A DNA stretch of 32,088 bases from positions 1-32,088 of the forward strand of contig UQYV01000040.1 of assembly GCA_900545245.1 (NCBI GenBank), given 5' to 3'. Below are positions 17,219 to 25,132 of the stretch, one piece after another. The notes beneath the pieces are model-generated. The model ran no database searches. It was not told the DNA's origin and saw only the letters and a list, made by a program, of their open reading frames with translations. Every line of letters begins with the position of its first letter. The stretch's first letter is position 1. The DNA is from an uncultured Bacteroidales bacterium (GTDB lineage: Bacteria > Bacteroidota > Bacteroidia > Bacteroidales > UBA932). The position numbers and the translations under genes were made by a program.

Positions 17219-17614
17219 TCACATACTATTCCGTATATTCTCTACATCAATTCGCAAGGAATCATGAAAATAAACAAACAGCCTGTTTAATCCTACGCCA
17301 TCCGGAAGATTCGTCAGAAAATCATCACTTCTGATTAGTATTTCAATATAAGTCTCCAACTCTTTTTCAGAGAGAGCAGGCATCGAGAAATGAAGAAGCC
17401 TGACGGCTTTACCTTCTGGTATCCAATACAAATCACTTATCGCATCATAAAAACCGTCCCAATTATTATCATCGTATGGGCAGCCCAGCGATTGCTCAAT
17501 GAACTTTATCAAATCTTGCTTCCCTTTTATATACGAATCAATCCATATCACTATATCATTGGGAGATTCTTTCTCGATGCGCTCCAACTCCAAGTCTGAG
17601 CAATAAGTCAACAT
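17219..17614 (-). CDS. Barstar-like immunity protein
   Basis: A 131-residue small acidic protein. NWDGFYDAISDLYWI (51-65) matches the barstar signature NLDALWDCL, with D53 and D57 in the places of the two barstar aspartates that bind the RNase active site. VRLLHFSMP (71-79) and LSEKELETYIEIL (81-93) fit the following strand and helix of the fold. I chose ATG 17614, 8 bases after the stop of the preceding gene; upstream codons overlap that gene. Barstars inhibit barnase-like RNases, and the gene lies two positions after RHS toxin A, whose C-terminus looks like a BECR-fold RNase. The pairing is therefore coherent, although one gene lies between them. Confidence 0.82.
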   Translation of the reverse strand: MLTYCSDLELERIEKESPNDIVIWIDSYIKGKQDLIKFIEQSLGCPYDDNNWDGFYDAISDLYWIPEGKAVRLLHFSMPALSEKELETYIEILIRSDDFLTNLPDGVGLNRLFVYFHDSLRIDVENIRNSM

Positions 17615-17622
17615 AGTTATCT

Positions 17623-18195
17623 TCAATTTTTCTTTTCCAGAGATTTCTTTCCGTGAATCATGGCTTGGGTAGTTAGCACTCCGACAAGACAAGAGATGAA
17701 ATCAAGACCTATCGGGCCCAAGTTTATCAGTTTGCTCATAATACCATAGTTTTCCATATTCCTGACAATCCACCAATGGAACGGCTCGTTTTCTTCGCAT
17801 GGACCTCTATTCAATTCAGACATACGGTACAGTTCATTGTCAGGACACATTTCATGAGCCTTTCTGAATGTTTTTTGAGGGAATTCCGGATCTTCGTCAT
17901 AAAACCAGCCGCATCGGCTTGCAATGAAACCGAAAAAGAAAAGGAAGTCAGGGTTCTCCGCATACTTTTCTTTTGCTGCAGCATAAACTATCGGTATGTT
18001 CTTCTCTGCCTCATTGAACTCAGGCATCTCAAAATCGGCATACAACACAATCGTTTCCAACAAGAAAATGTAGTTCAAGTAAGAATCCAACGAGCCATTT
18101 TCCTGTCTGATAACGTTTTCCATCAGACGAAGAGCTTTCTCCCAACTTTTTGCCTCAATCAAATCACTCAATTCTTTTTTCCAATTCATATACAT
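17623..18195 (-). CDS. Putative immunity protein of unknown family, helical repeats plus C-terminal hydrophobic segment
   Basis: About 190 residues starting at MYMNWKKELSD (18195; a second ATG at 18189 gives MNWKKELSD). The protein looks all-helical with TPR-like spacing (KSWEKALRLMENVIRQENG; NPDFLFFFGFIASRCGW; FPQKTFRKAHEMCPDNELY). Near the C-terminus is a hydrophobic stretch (INLGPIGLDFISCLVGVLTTQAM) before a lysine-rich tail. It starts 4 bases after the stop of RHS toxin A, exactly where an immunity gene is expected, and 8 bases before the barstar-like gene. I do not recognise the family. Either it is the cognate immunity protein, or it works with the barstar-like one, or one of the two is an orphan left from a former toxin end. 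Confidence 0.7.
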   Translation of the reverse strand: MYMNWKKELSDLIEAKSWEKALRLMENVIRQENGSLDSYLNYIFLLETIVLYADFEMPEFNEAEKNIPIVYAAAKEKYAENPDFLFFFGFIASRCGWFYDEDPEFPQKTFRKAHEMCPDNELYRMSELNRGPCEENEPFHWWIVRNMENYGIMSKLINLGPIGLDFISCLVGVLTTQAMIHGKKSLEKKN

Positions 18196-18199
18196 AGTT

Positions 18200-21100
18200 T
18201 TAATATGGAATGTACATAGTCCCAACTCGTGGAATTGAATCTATAACTCGTCCACTTATCACGACATTATAACCATAAATATTCACACCAACTTTAAAAT
18301 GGCCAGAAGGTGGATACAGGCCATTTGCAGCACGCATTGCATCTGTAACGATTGCCTCATGACTATAACCTTTCATAAAGGTATCAAATCCATGCTTCGC
18401 CTTAAAAATGTGAGTCATAGAATTGGGATCTCCAATCGTCAAATCAATACCTTTCTGTAGATTGCTTTCTGGCAAATAGTTTTTATAGGGATTCTCAACA
18501 GAGAGTTCCAATCCTTTTTGCGGAGAAGGACTCTGAGGAGAGCGTGAAAAATCTGCAAAATCTGCCGGTTTTTCAAGGGCATTTTCCCGAATAGTTGAAG
18601 ATGTGTTGTCGGAAATAATCTGTCCTGGTCGCATTGAACTGCACAAAGGACGCCCATTCCAGAAATTCTGATGGTTCAGAGCCGAATTGATCCCACCAGC
18701 CAATCCACCAAAGAGTGCCCCGCCAAAACCACCATATAAAGCCTGCATTCCACCAGACTTAAGGGCATCGGAGAAACTTCCTCCACCCAGCAGCGCCATG
18801 CCGAAACCATTAGTAAACCCTCCAACAAAACCGCCAACGCCACCAGCGATAGCACCTCCGGCAAAGCCTCCGATACCAATTGCAGAACCGACAGCGGCTC
18901 CAGCTGCTCCTCCCGCAAAACCGGCAATACCACCTATCAAACCGCCGCCTATCATATAACCGGCCATTTTCCAACCAGTAGCGCCCTTGGAATAGCCTAT
19001 TTTATATCCACAATATGTACCAATCGCGACACCAATCGCCGCCCCTATAATCAAAGCCGTCGTAATGACAAACTCCCCGTTAGGGTCGGTGTAGGAGAGC
19101 GGATTGTTGAGACCGTAGGCGTAGCGGTTGAAGGACTGGGTGAAATCCGGAGCCTGGACGTATGGGTCGGGCGAGAGGAAGCGGCAGAGGAGAGGGTCAT
19201 AGAGACGGGCGTTCATGTTGATGAGACCGAACCACGGGAGGTGCTCGTGGCCGGTGAAGCCGCGGCCGAGGTAGAGCGCCGGCTCAGTGCCAGGAACGTA
19301 AATCTCATGAGTCTCAGGGTTGCGCAGCCGTCCCCACGGGTCATAACTGTACTCCGCGAGGAGCGTGCCGTCGGCCGTCACGATGTGCGTGATGCTGCCG
19401 AGGTAGTCCCTGCCTATGTTCAGTGCCGTCCAGCTGCCGGAGCCATCGCGGACGAGAACCATAGGGGCGGAGTAGGCGTCGCCGCCGAGGTAGAGCCTCT
19501 CGACCGACGAGCCGTCCGACTTGATGTCCTGCTCGTAGCGTCCGCCGATGTAGTAGCGCGTGAGTTCAGGCGACACGCCCTCGGCGTAGAGCATCTTCAC
19601 ACGGTCGCCGCTGCCGTTGTAGGTGAACGACGCGCTCTTCCCTCCCTCGACAAGCCTGGACGGGCGGCCGTAGCAGGTGTAGCTGACGGTCTGTTCGCGG
19701 GACGGGACAAGGGCATCGTCCTCCGGAACAAGAGCAGTTATCTGGTACGGCTTCTGAGGGACATTGCCGTAACGCATTTCTCCCACGCCATCGACCTTTG
19801 TGACATTGCCGTATGAGGTGTATGTGACCTTGCGTCCCTCCATCTCTGTCAGACGGTTCAGTCCGTCGTAGGTGAACGACTCTGCGAGATTGCGCGTGTT
19901 GTCCTGACGGACATACAGGTTGCCTGTCGGGAACTGGAAGGCATACTCGAAGTCCATGATGGAGCCGTCGTCCATCTTTCTGCCGGTAGGATGACCGAAC
20001 GTAGTGAAGCTGTAGGTTCTCGACACCTCGCCGGTCGTGACGCGAACCGGAGCGCCGAGGTCGTTTTCCTCGTCGAGGCGCATCACCACAGTACCCTCGG
20101 ACAGGACGATGCCGGTGTTGATGCCGTTTGACCAGGTGTAGTTCTCGGTCGTGATGTCACCGGTCTGGCTGGTGTATCGGATGCTGTTCACCTGACCTCC
20201 CTTGCCGTAGGCGTAGCTCTTCTGAAGCCATTTCCCGTCAGGGACGGTTTCACGTTCCGTCAGCACGCGATCGTAACGGTCGTAGGTGTAGGTCTTGGCC
20301 GTTCCGTTCGTGGAGGTCTCGGACACGAGGCAGCCGAAGTCATCATAGGTGTATGTGGTGGAATATTCGCCGAGACGGTCAATCTTCGTGATGCGACCGA
20401 ACTTGTCCATAGTAGAGACAATCTGCCCGTTCGGGTTGGTCTGCGTCCGCAATGCCGTTCCGTCGGCGTTCCAGACCGTCGTATCTGTCTGCGTTCCGGC
20501 ACTTGGATCAATTATACGATATCTTCTGCCGTATGCGTCATATCTGAATGTCGTGGTTACACTGTCGCAGGTCACAGATGATGGCTGCCCGTCACAACGC
20601 AGAACATAGTTAATCTTTCCATTCGGTTCAACAATTCCAACAAGACTACCGAGAGGATCATAAGTCAGCCCACGGGAAATTCCTTTTGAGTTTTCCTGGA
20701 TTGTAGAACCGGAATAGGACCACGAAGCAGACTCTCCATCCGCATACCGCTCATACGTCTTGCGTCCATAGTCGTCATACGTGTATTCTGTCCACCTTTT
20801 TTCAGATATTTCATCTTCCTGATTGGCAATGCGATATGGAAGAGAGACACGGGAAAGTTGTCCTTTGTTATTGTAGCCGTAATCGACGCAACGCCACTTC
20901 CCGTCAAAGCATTGTGTCATTACACGGACTTTCCGGTTCCAAGCATCATAATGAGTTATGACATGCGGCTTCACGCTTGATTTCTCGCTAACTGTGTAGA
21001 CACCAGCGCCACCAAACGCGAGACTCGTCAAGACTCGGTTGCCGTCTGGTGCTGCTGTTTCCTTCCTATTTCCCCATGAATCATAAGTAACAACTGTTGT

Positions 21101-24100
21101 ATCTCCATGATGATTCACAATATGTTCCGGTTGGCCGAACTTATTGTAGTCGGCATACTTTGTTACACGTCCGAGCACATCCATTGCCGATGCCACATGA
21201 CGATGTGTTTCGTCATAAGACCATGACTTTACAAGGTATTCCGATGCTCCGTTGTGAGCCATTCTCTCGGAAACAACATTGTCATAATCATCATATCCCC
21301 ACTCTGTCCGGCTGGTAAGTGTGGTCTTATCAATAACACGGAAGCGGGAAGCAGCTGCTTGAGACGATGTACTTGTCGATGCCGCCACTGGGCGTGGAGA
21401 AACGGCTGCGAGTCTAACTGCCTCACCTGTATAAGTTTCTTTCGTAGCTGGGCGAAGTCTGTCATCGTATGTGAATATCGTCTTGTCCCTCCAGAAACTT
21501 CCACGAACATTATCTTCGCCCTTTTTCCTATCAACGACCCTACTTAAAGGCAAACCAAGAACATACTGCGATTCAGAAACTCTATGTAAATATGTGTATG
21601 ATGTGGACTCTGTACGTACCTCGCCAGTGCCAATCTGCCTTCTGACAATGGAGGATTGCGGATAATCATAGTCTCCATAGAGCATGGTCGTTGTTGTGGT
21701 GAGCCCCGTCAGATTATCTGTCAAAACAGATTTTGTGAGACGCGGATTCAGTTTCCCGTAGGTTGTGCTGTGGCTGTCATAAGTGTTGTCAGTAGTCTCG
21801 AAAGGACTGTCCATTGAGCGACGTAAGGCTTTTGTGCTTCCAATAAGCACGCCACGCTTCTGCGGGTCGTATGTCTGAACCGAGACGATGTCATTCACAT
21901 AGTCAATACAGCGCACTTTACCGAATCCGCAAAAACCCAAACCTTTGCTGTTGTACACGGCATCATACCATGTGTAATAGTTGTTCTCTGTAAGTTCTGA
22001 ACTCGACGACTGTGAATAGACTCGCGTTTGAGAAATCAGGTTTGCAGAAAATGAACGTCGGGAGAATCCGGAGGCGAGAGAATATGTCCTTCCATAGTCT
22101 TTCTGATAAACAGAGGCAGACACAGACATGTCCTCGTAACTATTCTGTTCAACAACCACATAACTATTCTCAAATTGTGTAAGCAGCCTATCCCTTGACA
22201 AATTCCATGAAAAACGATAACCGTTCACGTAGAAGCCGTCAACGACCACAAACTGGCTTATTGCATTGAAATTCAACGTATTTGCCGGAAGAATTCCCTT
22301 CCCGTCAGGGATTGTCAGAGCTGAGGTCAAACAATTCCTTGAGATTGTCCCGTTTTCATTCAAATAATAGTTCAAACGACTTCCTGAGACATTAAGCAAA
22401 TCAGCCAGACCATCCTTGTTTATGTCCATGAACATGAACTGCTCACCATCATTCTGCGGACAAATCTCATAGCTACGCTTGACGAAACTTCTCCCACCGG
22501 TGAATGCGTAGAAACTCCACTGGTTTCCGCCTCCGGATTTAGGCGCAGTCACTATATCCAACAAACCATCTCCGTTCACATCCGCATAAAGGCAATAGTT
22601 TTCTAATGTACTCGCGGTAAGTCCAGACAATGTCGATGATAGGCTGAATGTGCCTGAGTTGTATTTATAACGTTCCAGCCCCTGAGATGTTGCGCGGCAC
22701 AAGTCCGTCCAGCCGTCTCCGTCAATGTCTGCCACAACATAGTACACCTCTCCACAAAAATCTAGATTAAACAAGGCATACTCGTGGCATTGTCCTGTTT
22801 TCAAATCAACGACTGATGTATATGACGGGATGTCACGCCCTCGGAAGTCGTGACAGAATGAAACGGTAAGCAACTGAGCTCCGCCTCGGTCGTCAAATTT
22901 TCCGAACCAATACATTCTCTGCTGTGGACTCCAAAGTTTGTCCCCGTCATTGACAACTCCAACGAATTTGGTGTCAATAACTGTGGAATCCAACTTCGTT
23001 GCAGACTCGTTGAATTTGTAAACCTTGATCCTGTATCTTGAATAGTTACCGTCTATCCCCGTAAAATTCACCTTTACTATTTCATCCGTGCCGTCATCGT
23101 CGACATCCAAAGCTTCGATTGTCTGAAAGCCGTCTTCCGCCTTCACGTATAGGTCTGTACTATTCCCGATGCACGGAGCAATTACAATATGCTGTTCTGG
23201 AGAGTACTTGCTTCCATACTGTTTGTATGTCTTGAACCAATGCTTCAGGCTTGCGATCTCGTCATAGTTACTGAATATCGGCAGCATTATAAGTCCGTCA
23301 GAGTAGTTGCCGGAAAGGAATTTTCCCCTAATGTAACGGATGTTGCCGTTTGTGAATGCATGCATCAGACAGTCTTGACTCACTTTCTGAAAATCAGCCC
23401 CATTTCCAGTATGTGTATCTCCATAGGTAAATGATAGCGGCGTCAGGTGGCGACCTCCGTTGCTGCATTCAATCGCCCGCAGTTCAAAGACCGCATTTCT
23501 ATAGCCATACTTCAAGCTGTATGTAAGATACTTGCTGCCCTCGACATAACTGACGATCTCCGTCAGTGCCTTACTGCACAAGATTTTTTGCCCTGCATAA
23601 TATGATGTCACCGCATCCGGTCTGGAATCGTATGACAACGTTATCTGAGCAAGTGTCATCCCGCGTTCTATACATCTCACGACACTGGGATAGTAAGTGC
23701 CGTTTGCCGTATCTTTAACGTATGTCACACTGATTACCCTGCCGTACCGGTCAGTCAGACTTGTCAACGGATAGGATATACGGGTCTGATGATTGTCCCG
23801 AAAACCGAATACTGCCTTTGAACCGTCCGGGTACAATGCCTCAAAATAACAGACTTCTCCCCCATCCACTACTGATTTTACATATATGTGTCCTGAAGCC
23901 GTCTCATACTGATAGCCTGCGGACAATTCGCCCTCCGATTTGACGAGCCGAGCCCCATCCAGCGAGAAAACACAACCAGCAGCATTGAGATTCGCGGCTG
24001 CCGACGAACCGTCATAGTAGAGAGTCTTTCCTGTCAACATTATCGAAGAAAGGCCTGTGAGACTCCACCCATAGCCGGCGATGCCGTTACCGGACTGGCT

Positions 24101-24538
24101 GTTGTAGCTGAGAGCAATCTTCGGAGCCAGTTTGCCATCCTGAATTGTAGCTATTGGAACCGTATAAACACGGCCTCCGATCGGTGTAATGCCGGATGTG
24201 TACGGAATCTGTCCGACGGCGAAATCAGACCTATTCACACCGGAAGGAAGCGAAAGAGGAGCTGGGAATGTCGTTGGAGCTCGAAGATTCTCCGAAGACG
24301 GAATCCCTGTTACAAGAGGGTCAGTTGTAAACAAATCTGGCCTCACGGATGGAGTACCTGGATGATATGTCACAGAAACCGGCTCAGCAACATATTGTGT
24401 CACGACACTGCCGTCCGAATTCGTGAGAACAAGGCTGTCTCTCACCGGAATATCATGCTTATTCGACGATGCAAACGCATCCGATGCTCCGCAGAGGAGC
24501 ATCGGAACCAACGACACTGCTAAGAATAACTTTTTCAT
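18200..24538 (-). CDS. RHS toxin A: SpvB-like/FG-GAP/YD-repeat cocoon protein with candidate BECR-fold RNase end
   Basis: A 2112-residue polymorphic toxin. Signal peptide 1-23, then an extra region (24-104) absent from toxin B. An SpvB-like N-terminus follows (PIGGRVYTVPIATIQDG; SYNSQSGNGIAGYGWSLTGLS). FG-GAP-like Asp loops lie near 476 (DVDDDGTDEI), 605 (DIDGDGWTDL), 650 (DVNGDGLLDI) and 705 (DINKDGLADL). After the YD repeats comes an RHS core at about 1706-1820, nearly identical to that of toxin B. A very Gly/Ala-rich hydrophobic stretch (1822-1965) precedes the last 72 residues (2041-2112: THIFKAKHGFD, SHEAIVTDAM, GHFKVGVNIYGYNVV, TMYIPY). Their pattern of early His, central helix, strands and late Ser/Thr-containing strand resembles BECR-fold RNase toxins, and a barstar-like gene nearby agrees. 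The RHS family is sure; the toxin fold is inferred. It starts 19 bases after the DUF3244-like gene. Confidence 0.92.
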   Translation of the reverse strand: MKKLFLAVSLVPMLLCGASDAFASSNKHDIPVRDSLVLTNSDGSVVTQYVAEPVSVTYHPGTPSVRPDLFTTDPLVTGIPSSENLRAPTTFPAPLSLPSGVNRSDFAVGQIPYTSGITPIGGRVYTVPIATIQDGKLAPKIALSYNSQSGNGIAGYGWSLTGLSSIMLTGKTLYYDGSSAAANLNAAGCVFSLDGARLVKSEGELSAGYQYETASGHIYVKSVVDGGEVCYFEALYPDGSKAVFGFRDNHQTRISYPLTSLTDRYGRVISVTYVKDTANGTYYPSVVRCIERGMTLAQITLSYDSRPDAVTSYYAGQKILCSKALTEIVSYVEGSKYLTYSLKYGYRNAVFELRAIECSNGGRHLTPLSFTYGDTHTGNGADFQKVSQDCLMHAFTNGNIRYIRGKFLSGNYSDGLIMLPIFSNYDEIASLKHWFKTYKQYGSKYSPEQHIVIAPCIGNSTDLYVKAEDGFQTIEALDVDDDGTDEIVKVNFTGIDGNYSRYRIKVYKFNESATKLDSTVIDTKFVGVVNDGDKLWSPQQRMYWFGKFDDRGGAQLLTVSFCHDFRGRDIPSYTSVVDLKTGQCHEYALFNLDFCGEVYYVVADIDGDGWTDLCRATSQGLERYKYNSGTFSLSSTLSGLTASTLENYCLYADVNGDGLLDIVTAPKSGGGNQWSFYAFTGGRSFVKRSYEICPQNDGEQFMFMDINKDGLADLLNVSGSRLNYYLNENGTISRNCLTSALTIPDGKGILPANTLNFNAISQFVVVDGFYVNGYRFSWNLSRDRLLTQFENSYVVVEQNSYEDMSVSASVYQKDYGRTYSLASGFSRRSFSANLISQTRVYSQSSSSELTENNYYTWYDAVYNSKGLGFCGFGKVRCIDYVNDIVSVQTYDPQKRGVLIGSTKALRRSMDSPFETTDNTYDSHSTTYGKLNPRLTKSVLTDNLTGLTTTTTMLYGDYDYPQSSIVRRQIGTGEVRTESTSYTYLHRVSESQYVLGLPLSRVVDRKKGEDNVRGSFWRDKTIFTYDDRLRPATKETYTGEAVRLAAVSPRPVAASTSTSSQAAASRFRVIDKTTLTSRTEWGYDDYDNVVSERMAHNGASEYLVKSWSYDETHRHVASAMDVLGRVTKYADYNKFGQPEHIVNHHGDTTVVTYDSWGNRKETAAPDGNRVLTSLAFGGAGVYTVSEKSSVKPHVITHYDAWNRKVRVMTQCFDGKWRCVDYGYNNKGQLSRVSLPYRIANQEDEISEKRWTEYTYDDYGRKTYERYADGESASWSYSGSTIQENSKGISRGLTYDPLGSLVGIVEPNGKINYVLRCDGQPSSVTCDSVTTTFRYDAYGRRYRIIDPSAGTQTDTTVWNADGTALRTQTNPNGQIVSTMDKFGRITKIDRLGEYSTTYTYDDFGCLVSETSTNGTAKTYTYDRYDRVLTERETVPDGKWLQKSYAYGKGGQVNSIRYTSQTGDITTENYTWSNGINTGIVLSEGTVVMRLDEENDLGAPVRVTTGEVSRTYSFTTFGHPTGRKMDDGSIMDFEYAFQFPTGNLYVRQDNTRNLAESFTYDGLNRLTEMEGRKVTYTSYGNVTKVDGVGEMRYGNVPQKPYQITALVPEDDALVPSREQTVSYTCYGRPSRLVEGGKSASFTYNGSGDRVKMLYAEGVSPELTRYYIGGRYEQDIKSDGSSVERLYLGGDAYSAPMVLVRDGSGSWTALNIGRDYLGSITHIVTADGTLLAEYSYDPWGRLRNPETHEIYVPGTEPALYLGRGFTGHEHLPWFGLINMNARLYDPLLCRFLSPDPYVQAPDFTQSFNRYAYGLNNPLSYTDPNGEFVITTALIIGAAIGVAIGTYCGYKIGYSKGATGWKMAGYMIGGGLIGGIAGFAGGAAGAAVGSAIGIGGFAGGAIAGGVGGFVGGFTNGFGMALLGGGSFSDALKSGGMQALYGGFGGALFGGLAGGINSALNHQNFWNGRPLCSSMRPGQIISDNTSSTIRENALEKPADFADFSRSPQSPSPQKGLELSVENPYKNYLPESNLQKGIDLTIGDPNSMTHIFKAKHGFDTFMKGYSHEAIVTDAMRAANGLYPPSGHFKVGVNIYGYNVVISGRVIDSIPRVGTMYIPY
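19080..19755 (-). repeat. RHS-core paralogous segment, copy in toxin A
   Basis: Partner of 10,240-10,910. The same core residues are encoded with more GC-rich codon choice than in the toxin B copy. The DNA on its toxin side (18,200-18,700) is clearly more AT-rich. Confidence 0.8.
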
Positions 24539-24557
24539 GATTAATCATGCATTTCCG

Positions 24558-24938
24558 TCATCGCCTTATGCAAAATGTCCCTTCTCCATAATAATTCGCG
24601 GACCAGATGACAAGTGTATAACTGCCTGGCTTCTCCGGGGCTTCAAAGGTAGCAATATTATTATTTCCGTCAACCAATTCTTCAAAAACAACTCGTCCAA
24701 AAGAATCCACGACATAGATTTGCGTTTCGCCTAGTTCGAACATTTGGATTTCTATCAGCTTTTGAGCATAATACATAGTTGCCTGAGCATCGGAAAAGAG
24801 ATCGCGGTCTTTTTTGATGTGCCCTCGAGTTACAATCCGTATCTCTTCCTTATACGGCTCATCGTCATTAACATTTGTGGCAGCATTCCCTGTAATGGCA
24901 ACGGCAGCCATAAACAACATTAGAATTAATCGTCTCAT
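24558..24938 (-). CDS. Small secreted DUF3244-like protein, first gene of the operon
   Basis: A 126-residue protein starting at MRRLILMLFMAAVAITGNA, a Sec signal peptide. The mature part ends in a beta-sandwich pattern (IEIQMFELGETQIYVVDSFGRVVFEELVDG; SYTLVIWSANYYGEGTFCIR) like DUF3244-type Ig-fold proteins of Bacteroidales. It is the first gene after the promoter at 24,968-24,999 and lies 19 bases before RHS toxin A, so the two are very likely co-transcribed. Its role is unknown; as the lead gene of a toxin-secretion operon it could be an accessory factor or simply a neighbour. ATG 24938 is chosen because the codons further upstream run into the promoter and lack a signal peptide. Confidence 0.75.
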   Translation of the reverse strand: MRRLILMLFMAAVAITGNAATNVNDDEPYKEEIRIVTRGHIKKDRDLFSDAQATMYYAQKLIEIQMFELGETQIYVVDSFGRVVFEELVDGNNNIATFEAPEKPGSYTLVIWSANYYGEGTFCIRR

Positions 24939-24967
24939 ATCAGTTTTGTGTATTAAGTTTAACGCCA

Positions 24968-24999
24968 CAAAAGTATGTCATAAGACTATCATTACCAAA
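24968..24999 (-). promoter_or_regulatory. Bacteroidota-type promoter of the toxin-secretion operon
   Basis: On the minus strand TTTG (24,996-24,999), 20 bases, then TACTTTTG (24,968-24,975) fits the Bacteroidota consensus TTTG-N19-21-TAnnTTTG exactly. It puts the transcript start about 20-25 bases before the ATG at 24,938. It is the only good promoter I see for the roughly 25-kb gene cluster downstream. Confidence 0.75.
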
Positions 25000-25041
25000 A
25001 CAAATGTTTCATCATCCAAATCGCTGAATATCAACCCAATA

Positions 25042-25051
25042 CCCCCCCCCC
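25042..25051. repeat. C10/G10 homopolymer upstream of the operon promoter
   Basis: Ten consecutive C on the plus strand lie about 43 bases upstream of the -33 element, between the regulator-like gene and the operon. Such a tract can change length by slippage and so alter upstream binding or spacing. The rest of this 194-base gap holds the promoter and no clear terminator. Confidence 0.7.
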
Positions 25052-25132
25052 GATAATTTTTAAGAATTGCTGTTTCAGAGAGTTTCTCAGTTCATAACAT
25101 TCTGACAAGCAAGTAGTTGACAGCGATATTCA

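Noticed and set aside
9338..24538. Type VI secretion RHS effectors
   Set aside because: No PAAR, VgrG, Hcp or chaperone genes are seen, and the RHS proteins begin with Sec signal peptides, which T6SS effectors do not use.
9338..24538. Type IX secretion cargo
   Set aside because: The proteins end in toxin domains and show no C-terminal sorting domain or gliding-motility-type tail.
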